From a virus: a stretch of 25,946 nt of DNA. The position numbers and the translations under genes were made by a program. The DNA lies in the IMG/VR virus record IMGVR_UViG_3300046003_002002, positions 1 through 25,946 of that record; one strand, 5' to 3'. Position 1 is the stretch's first letter. Every line of letters starts with the position of its first letter. The notes beneath the pieces are model-generated. The model saw only the letters and a program-made list of their open reading frames with translations, searched no databases and had not been told where the DNA came from. This document shows, piece after piece, positions 21,010 to 25,946 of the stretch.

Positions 21010-23964
21010 TTAAGTAGGTTGTCTTTTGTTACTAATTGCTAATCCTGTGTTCATTTTCTTACCATCTATATACACCGCAATCTTACCATCGCTCATATCT
21101 TTTCTTAATCCCATAATTTCTTCTAATAATTTAGTAGAAGTATCTTCTTTACCACCACCGGCACCGGAACCACCACCCATCAGTGCCATTAAAATACCAC
21201 CACCGATTGCTAATCCTGCTAATACAGGAAGTGCAGCGATACCCATTTGTCCAATCATTGCTAATGAAAGTGCCAATGCACTAAATGCTAATGCTAATCC
21301 TAATATTTGAGGAACTATTGCTATTAATCCCGTTACATATGTTTGTATTCCCCCTAACGTTGCACCCATTGCTCCTGCTCCTGCTGCTAATATACCCAAT
21401 GCAGTTCCAAATACTAACAATGCTAATGCACCCATCATAATTGGTCCGGCAAATGTTCCAAATATTGCAAGTCCAATTCCTAATGGTATTAATGCTAATC
21501 CAAATAATGCCAATTTACCAACATCTAATGCTGCAAAACTTGCTGTGAAACTTTCCATTGGTCCCGCAACATAACTTAATCCAACACCTAATACCATCAT
21601 TGCAAGTCCTAATCCAGCTAATGCCAATAACCCAGCACCAAATACAATAGCACCCGGTCCCATCATTAAGGCACCTAAAGCAAATGCGGCTCCGGCGAAT
21701 ATTACCAAACCAGCTGCAGCTGCTAATACTGAATCAATTTTTACGTTTGCTATTAAACTCATAGCAAATGCAAATGGAATCAATGCTACTCCCAATACTG
21801 CTAATGCAATAGCTCCTTTAATGATTTGCTTTTCCGCCTTTGCCATGGCAGCAGCTATTCCAGCTAAAATAATTAATGCACCCAATCCCATCACAACATC
21901 TGGCCATTTTACGGTAGCAAACTCTTGAAATGCTTTTGCTGCTACAAATAACGCTGCTGATAATATCAATAATGCAACCGCTCCTTTTATTAAATCGCCA
22001 CTTTTTATTTTACCAAACTTACTTGCTTGTCCTGCCTGGTCTCCACCTGCTGCCGCCGGAGGTGGTGTTGCTGCTGCGGCTGGTGTTTTATTTGCTTTAA
22101 ATCTTTTATCAGGTAATCCGGCTTTTGTTAATGGTCCTACCATTGAAGTACCTGCATCTAATCCGGATTGTGCTGCTTTTAAACCTAACATTTTAGCAAT
22201 TGCTTTACCAATCCAACTCACCATACTTCCAAGTCCACTAAGTATTCCGTTAATTGGTTTCATCATAAAACTCATTGCCTTTGTTAAAGCAGGTATTTTT
22301 ATTCCCATTTGACTAAGATGTGCTCCGAATTGTGCACCCGATAAAACCAATCCACCCATTCCTTTTAATGCCTTTCCTGCTATTGAATCACCAATAACAT
22401 GCATTAATGTTGAAATTCTTTCGTATTGTTGTGCCGCCACACCATGCATACCTTTTAATGTTTCTTCATGTGCTACCATCTTCTGCATTTCTGCATTTGA
22501 AACACCTAATGCTTTTGCTACCGCTTGTCTTTGGTAGTAATCCATTTTATTATATTCACTTATACCACCAATTGCTTCCAATCCCGCTTCCATACTCTCT
22601 GCGATTTTACCATTGTATGCTAACTCTCTCGCCTTTCCTAAGTTTAAATCTCTACCTAATAATACAGATGCTTCCATTTCATCAGCTACCGATGTTTGGT
22701 AATCTAATAAATGGTCTGCCATTTTTTCGGCTGTTCCTAATCCTATACCTAATTTAGCTGCTGCTACCGCTGCTTCTGCAATATTTTTACCACCCTCTTG
22801 AGTAAATTTAGCCATAAATTCACTATTATTAGCAATATCTTTCATTGCTTCACCTGGCATTACACCATTTGCGGCTGATAAGGCTGATACATATTTAAGT
22901 GTATTTTGCCCCGTCATCCAACTTTGTCCTTGTAGTTCACCGAATGCCGTTGATAAATATGCTGCTTGTTCACCACTTAATTTATAATGGTATGCTAACA
23001 TCGCTGCATCGGCTGCCATACCATTTGATATATGACTAGTATCTCCTAACTCTTTACCTAATTCTTTTACTGCCTCTGCACTTTCTTGACTTAATATTCC
23101 AGCAAGTAAGATTTGAGATTTAAATCCCATAGCTTGTGTTAAGCTATATCCCATCTCTCTACCAACTTCGTGAAATTTATGTGCTAATTCACCTGCTCCA
23201 AACAAAGCCATTCCAATCATATTTCTAGTAGAACTAAAAAATACTTCTGTAGCGGTTGTTATTTTTTTAAAAGTTTTATTTATACCTTCTAAATCTTCAC
23301 CCAATTCTTCGTATAATTCTTTTGTTTCTTTTGATAGATTTGCAAATTTGCCGGCATCTTCTTTCATAGTTGATAATGCATCAATTTGTTGATACATACT
23401 ACTAATTATTGCTCTATCTATATCTGCTTTATCACTGGTTTCATCAAATAATCCTTCCGAAATTGTAAGTTGAGATTTCATTGCAGCAATTTGATTATCA
23501 ATTTCTTGACTTTTTGTTGCAATTGCTGCCGAATCTTCTTTATTTAATCCCGCTAATTCTGCAATTGATTGTAAAGTAGTTGCATATGATTTTGATGCTT
23601 CCTCAAATCCATCTTTTTGATTATTAGATGCTAATCCAATACTATCCGCTAAATTAACTCCAAATTTAACAGAACTTTTTAAATGATGTTTTAATTTTTC
23701 CTGCAGTTCAGACATACTATTAATCGTCTCTTCCGCTGCTTCGTAGTTTTGTTTTAATTCTTTAAGAGCTGTATTTTCTGCATTTACTAACTCAACTACT
23801 TTTTTTAATTGTTTAACTTTGCTAGCTAATAATGACGCATCTGCTTTAGCTATAGCATTACCTTCTTCTAATGTTTTGCGTTCTTTTTCACGTAACTCCA
23901 AAACTTCAGCAACTAATGCTTTTCTAGCTTTCTCTAATCCAGTATCATTTGGGTTATTAGCCAT
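21010..23964 (-). CDS. Tail tape measure protein
   Basis: A 984-aa protein, the largest here. Residues 1-125 are charged and helical with coiled-coil character (ELREKERKTLEEGNAIAK). Residues 250-560 are a helical domain with Met/Ala-rich segments. A low-complexity Ala/Pro linker (about 630-650) precedes a long Gly/Ala/Leu-rich hydrophobic region (about 660-930) with many candidate membrane helices. The C-terminus GKIAVYIDGKKMNTGL is typical of tape measure proteins. It sets tail length (roughly 150 nm at 1.5 angstrom per residue, by family rule) and is ejected with the DNA. The gene starts four bases after the 69-aa gene. Confidence 0.9.
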   Translation of the reverse strand: MANNPNDTGLEKARKALVAEVLELREKERKTLEEGNAIAKADASLLASKVKQLKKVVELVNAENTALKELKQNYEAAEETINSMSELQEKLKHHLKSSVKFGVNLADSIGLASNNQKDGFEEASKSYATTLQSIAELAGLNKEDSAAIATKSQEIDNQIAAMKSQLTISEGLFDETSDKADIDRAIISSMYQQIDALSTMKEDAGKFANLSKETKELYEELGEDLEGINKTFKKITTATEVFFSSTRNMIGMALFGAGELAHKFHEVGREMGYSLTQAMGFKSQILLAGILSQESAEAVKELGKELGDTSHISNGMAADAAMLAYHYKLSGEQAAYLSTAFGELQGQSWMTGQNTLKYVSALSAANGVMPGEAMKDIANNSEFMAKFTQEGGKNIAEAAVAAAKLGIGLGTAEKMADHLLDYQTSVADEMEASVLLGRDLNLGKARELAYNGKIAESMEAGLEAIGGISEYNKMDYYQRQAVAKALGVSNAEMQKMVAHEETLKGMHGVAAQQYERISTLMHVIGDSIAGKALKGMGGLVLSGAQFGAHLSQMGIKIPALTKAMSFMMKPINGILSGLGSMVSWIGKAIAKMLGLKAAQSGLDAGTSMVGPLTKAGLPDKRFKANKTPAAAATPPPAAAGGDQAGQASKFGKIKSGDLIKGAVALLILSAALFVAAKAFQEFATVKWPDVVMGLGALIILAGIAAAMAKAEKQIIKGAIALAVLGVALIPFAFAMSLIANVKIDSVLAAAAGLVIFAGAAFALGALMMGPGAIVFGAGLLALAGLGLAMMVLGVGLSYVAGPMESFTASFAALDVGKLALFGLALIPLGIGLAIFGTFAGPIMMGALALLVFGTALGILAAGAGAMGATLGGIQTYVTGLIAIVPQILGLALAFSALALSLAMIGQMGIAALPVLAGLAIGGGILMALMGGGSGAGGGKEDTSTKLLEEIMGLRKDMSDGKIAVYIDGKKMNTGLAISNKRQPT

Positions 23965-23967
23965 TTA

Positions 23968-24177
23968 TTATTGTCCGTGATATTTTTTCATGTATTTATC
24001 AAAATCACTCCAATCATTTTTCATTTTTTCCATTTTCTTAGCCACTTCTGGATGCACACCTGCCTTTTCAGCTGCTTTGATATATCTATCTGCTACACCC
24101 CTTTGTAATGATTTAAAAAAATTATCTACAATTGAAGTTAATAATCCTTCAGAAATTTGTTCTTTATTATTTTCCAT
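23968..24177 (-). CDS. Small helical tail-module protein, 69 aa
   Basis: Unrecognised. It is helical and basic in the second half: LLTSIVDNFFKSLQRGVADRYIKAAEKAG, in pieces, then VAKKMEKMKNDWSDFDKYMKKY. It follows a terminator and a GATATTTATA element and immediately precedes the tape measure gene. That position suggests a tail assembly factor, but no motif proves it. Confidence 0.6.
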   Translation of the reverse strand: MENNKEQISEGLLTSIVDNFFKSLQRGVADRYIKAAEKAGVHPEVAKKMEKMKNDWSDFDKYMKKYHGQ

Positions 24178-24194
24178 ATCTTTGCATGATTTTA

Positions 24195-24204
24195 TATAAA
24201 TATC
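24195..24204 (-). promoter_or_regulatory. GATATTTATA element before the 69-aa/tape measure unit
   Basis: Coding-strand GATATTTATA, 17 bases ahead of the ATG, the same spacing as the element at 25791-25800. No TTTG is found 19-21 bases upstream; it sits just behind a strong terminator, so a fresh promoter is needed here for the tape measure unit. Confidence 0.5.
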
Positions 24205-24215
24205 ATATAAAACAA

Positions 24216-24245
24216 AAAGTTAGGAGTTTATCTTCTCCTAACTTT
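24216..24245 (-). terminator. Intrinsic terminator overlapping the stop codon of the chaperone-like ORF
   Basis: An 11-base-pair perfect stem (AAAGTTAGGAG with CTCCTAACTTT) and an eight-base loop at 24227-24234, followed on the minus strand by TTGTTTTAT. The last codons of the overlapping ORF (K-V-R-R-R) and its stop lie inside the hairpin. Confidence 0.85.
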
Positions 24246-24497
24246 ACTATTTGTTTTTTGTATTTGTTCGTTTTCTTTCTTTTTTATTTCTACTAATTGA
24301 TGCACATACATTTTTCGTATATGTAGTGGTAAATTATACACATCAGAGAATGTAAATCCTCCTCCACCTTGAAAAACCAAAAAGAATAGTTCTTCATAAA
24401 GTGATTTTGTATAATTAGGCGGTAGGGTAAAAAAAGCTAATCCCAAAGGGGATATCAAGTGCCTCCGACTCACCCGTAACTTCTGATACAAAATCAT
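24228..24497 (-). CDS. Overlapping +1/-2-frame ORF, candidate frameshift extension (tail assembly chaperone-like)
   Basis: An 89-codon frame from ATG 24497 that overlaps the gp26-like gene by 83 bases. The first ~22 codons are just the shifted reading of that gene. From FTLPPNYTKSLYEELF on the sequence looks like real protein: a hydrophobic helix, a GGGGF turn, SDVYNLPLHIRKMYVHQL and a charged Lys/Glu tail. This pattern resembles short proteins encoded between baseplate and tape measure genes in other myoviruses. It could be made by internal initiation or by ribosomal slippage on a seven-T run (24429-24435) 12 bases before the upstream stop. Size and place match the 'T' extension of lambda-type gpG/gpGT chaperones. 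Confidence 0.65.
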   Translation of the reverse strand: MILYQKLRVSRRHLISPLGLAFFTLPPNYTKSLYEELFFLVFQGGGGFTFSDVYNLPLHIRKMYVHQLVEIKKKENEQIQKTNSKVRRR

Positions 24498-25242
24498 ATT
24501 TCATATTTAAATCGGGAGAAAGTTCTTTAAAGAAATTTCTCAATGCCTTTGTATCACCTGCTAACATATTTGGTACAAACTTATTAATAAATCCTCTATC
24601 GCTATTACCATCTACTTCTACAATCATATATTTAAATCTTGTAGTAACATCAGTACCTACACTCTTGCCTTTTGTTAATCTTTCCATCGCTTGAGTTTCT
24701 TGTGTGATATCTTTTTCATCTTTATGTGTAAGTAATCTAACTATTAATTTCTTTTTAGAAACCGGTAGAGTTAACTCATATCTATTTTGTGAATTTAATC
24801 TACTATAATCAATATCTTTGGTTTGGATTGCAGATAAATCAATTGTTACTTTTTGTTTTTCACCACTAAAAGGGTCAGTTATTTCTACATCATAATCAGG
24901 ACCATATCCTAACATACGAGTTGCTAAATAAACTGCATTGATATCACCGATTACCAAATCATCTACGTTTACACCAGGTTGAACTACTACTGATTCTAAT
25001 AATTTTTGTAGAACGATACCTTTGTTAATTAAGTTTCTATCAGCTAAGATATCTTCTTCTCTCGCTGTCATATACTTAATTTCTAATGTTCCTTTACTCA
25101 ATGGATTTGATTCTGCGTATACTTTACCTTCGGATGGTAATGATATAACTTGCGTTGGAAAATCAAATGTTGGAGCTGCTTGCTGTGTTTGTTGAGGTTG
25201 TACTGGCGTTGTACCTCTTTGAATGTTTATGTTTTCTTCCAT
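24415..25242 (-). CDS. T4 baseplate gp26/gp51-type protein
   Basis: A 275-aa protein of the T4-type baseplate family. After a Gln/Pro-rich N-terminus (residues 11-24), the conserved block begins: VISLPSEGKVYAESNPLSKG (33-52), LEIKYMTAREEDILADRNL, INKGIVLQKLLESVVV, and DLVIGDINAVYLATRMLGYG. The rest is alpha/beta and ends FGISFFYPTA. In T4 the related gp26 and gp51 act in hub assembly rather than in the final virion. The gene precedes the overlapping ORF and tape measure gene. The 3' end contains a seven-T run that may allow frameshifting. Confidence 0.82.
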   Translation of the reverse strand: MEENINIQRGTTPVQPQQTQQAAPTFDFPTQVISLPSEGKVYAESNPLSKGTLEIKYMTAREEDILADRNLINKGIVLQKLLESVVVQPGVNVDDLVIGDINAVYLATRMLGYGPDYDVEITDPFSGEKQKVTIDLSAIQTKDIDYSRLNSQNRYELTLPVSKKKLIVRLLTHKDEKDITQETQAMERLTKGKSVGTDVTTRFKYMIVEVDGNSDRGFINKFVPNMLAGDTKALRNFFKELSPDLNMKYDFVSEVTGESEALDIPFGISFFYPTA

Positions 25243-25287
25243 AATAACTTTTTGTTTGTTTTATATAACTATTTGTTTTTTAAATTT

Positions 25288-25773
25288 TTATTCTTCACCA
25301 CCTAAATCATAAGTATCTTCCCATTCTTTTACCGATTTTGCTTTTCTTTTTTTGAATTTAGATTGTTTAGTTGGTTTTAATGAATCATCATCTTGTGTAG
25401 AAAATGGTTGATTTGATGTTGTATAACTCCATGCTGAACCACTCGGATATCCATATGCAGTTGATGTACTTCCAAATCCAAATGGTGGATTAGCTATTGT
25501 AATAGAACCACTTCCAGGTGTTGTTGTAATCGTTGTACCATTAGTATCGCCACAATTTATTTGAAATGGATTATACGGATTGTATGGTTGGATAAATGGT
25601 AATGTTTGTATTGGTGCAGTATTTGGTGTTCCAAACGGAAATCCTATTGGTGTTTCATCTTTAACTTCTGCTAATTTATCTTTTAATAAATCCCATTGTT
25701 TTGGAGTAATATTATATTCATGTACTCCGTCCGTAAATCCTTTTAACCAAAGTGTAAATTCTTTTGATGTCAT
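25288..25773 (-). CDS. Uncharacterised tail-module protein, 161 aa
   Basis: The N-terminus MTSKEFTLWLKGFTDGVHEY (1-20) with ITPKQWDLLKDKLAEV forms a short two-helix domain that I recall from many phage hypothetical proteins. The centre is low-complexity, rich in Pro, Phe, Tyr, Asn, Thr and Gly (PFIQPYNPYNPF; GSGSITIANPPFGFG). The C-terminus is basic then acidic (KQSKFKKRKAKSVKEWEDTYD). No catalytic motif. It lies between the tail tube and gp26-like genes; a tail assembly or scaffold role is possible but unproven. Confidence 0.6.
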   Translation of the reverse strand: MTSKEFTLWLKGFTDGVHEYNITPKQWDLLKDKLAEVKDETPIGFPFGTPNTAPIQTLPFIQPYNPYNPFQINCGDTNGTTITTTPGSGSITIANPPFGFGSTSTAYGYPSGSAWSYTTSNQPFSTQDDDSLKPTKQSKFKKRKAKSVKEWEDTYDLGGEE

Positions 25774-25790
25774 AACTATATATTTGTATA

Positions 25791-25824
25791 TATAAATATA
25801 ACGAAAATAAAAAAGGGAAACAAA
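25791..25824 (-). promoter_or_regulatory. Promoter for the 161-aa/gp26-like unit (TTTG-20-TATATTTATA)
   Basis: Coding-strand TTTG (25821-25824), exactly 20 bases, TATATTTATA (25791-25800), and 17 bases to the ATG at 25773. The TTTG lies in the loop side of the preceding terminator hairpin, so the two signals overlap. Confidence 0.6.
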
Positions 25825-25839
25825 TAATGTCTCCCTTTT
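25811..25839 (-). terminator. Intrinsic terminator after the tail tube gene
   Basis: An 11-base-pair stem on the minus-strand RNA (one G-U pair) between 25829-25839 and 25811-25821, with a seven-base loop, followed by TTATTTTCG. It is 20 bases after the tail tube stop codon. Confidence 0.8.
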
Positions 25840-25859
25840 CTTTTATATTTTTCTTTAGA

Positions 25860-25946
25860 TTAGAATTCTAAGATTGCGTAATCGTAAGTAATTGTTAATG
25901 ATATCATAACTGGATCGTTTGAACTCCAATCTACATCACCAATTCT
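25860..25946 (-). CDS. Tail tube protein, gp19-like (C-terminal 28 residues only)
   Basis: The frame enters from beyond the right edge and ends in TAA at 25860-25862. The visible residues RIGDVDWSSNDPVMISLTIT and DYAILEF fit the final strands of T4-type tail tube proteins, where 'W.S.dpV.i.vti.YD' is the usual ending. Position also fits: the tube gene normally lies just before the chaperone and tape measure genes. The N-terminal portion, and probably a sheath gene, would be outside the window. Confidence 0.7.
   Translation of the reverse strand, partial: RIGDVDWSSNDPVMISLTITYDYAILEF

Noticed and set aside
22407-22757. Long open frames on the plus strand (for example 22407-22757, 12257-12589, 813-1142)
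   Set aside because: They lie antiparallel inside well-supported minus-strand genes and their translations are low-complexity shadows with no domain or start context.
24429-24435. Classic -1 frameshift on the seven-T run
   Set aside because: The -1 frame gives an implausible peptide ending soon; only the +1/-2 frame yields protein-like sequence.
25791-25800. Plus-strand TATAAATA resembling the T4 late promoter
   Set aside because: On that strand it would fire away from all genes. The reverse-strand reading, as a TTTG/TATATTTATA promoter, fits gene direction and spacing.

Overview
The window is a piece of a tailed-phage genome (contractile-tail, T4-like myovirus gene content). It is A+T-rich and densely packed, and every credible gene lies on the minus strand, so transcription runs from high to low coordinates. 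Genes abut or overlap by a few bases. A Bacteroidota (probably Flavobacteriia-like) host is suggested by three things: starts mostly lack a Shine-Dalgarno sequence; several intergenic sites fit the Bacteroidota promoter pattern (TTTG, 19-21 bases, TAnnTTTG or a close variant); and a DUF5522 gene of a type I associate with that phylum is present. The host call is inference.

Layout in the direction of transcription. (1) Tail module, 25946-16424: C-terminus of a gp19-like tail tube protein; a 161-aa protein; a T4 gp26/gp51-type baseplate protein whose 3' end overlaps a second ORF in a shifted frame (candidate programmed frameshift); a 69-aa protein; a 984-aa tape measure; a 653-aa probable tail/baseplate protein with an internal repeat; a LysM/gp53-like baseplate protein; a gp27/gpD-like baseplate hub candidate; a 118-aa protein. 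(2) A lone PhyH-type oxygenase gene, 16354-15545, with its own promoter and terminator. (3) A mixed block, 15469-9470: a cryptic, very divergent family A DNA polymerase; a 787-aa unknown; a 132-aa unknown; a CysC-like kinase; a HxGH nucleotidyltransferase; a GAMT-like methyltransferase; DUF2061 and DUF3310 proteins. (4) Replication/recombination block, 9338-4965: gp32-like single-strand binding protein, RecA/UvsX, RNase H/FEN-type exonuclease, a 51-aa protein, gp41-like DnaB helicase. (5) Nucleotide and accessory block, 4807-1: adenosylcobalamin-dependent (class II) ribonucleotide reductase, DUF5522, PhoH, thioredoxin, a TSPPY-motif methyltransferase, and the N-terminal part of an SGNH-like protein running off the window.

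Three strong intrinsic terminators (25811-25839, 24216-24245, 15510-15535) and a recurring [TG]ATATTTATA element split the region into transcription units. The points most worth a second look are the hidden family A polymerase with retained motifs A, B and C, the +1/-2 frameshift candidate upstream of the tape measure gene, the promoter family and its overlap with terminators, the gp32 homologue that appears to have lost about 70-80 internal residues, and the duplicated A-rich leader of its gene, which resembles the T4 gene 32 autoregulatory leader. No RNA genes, CRISPR arrays, insertion sequences or attachment sites were seen. No gene-free stretch reaches 300 bases; the longest is about 157 bases (4808-4964).
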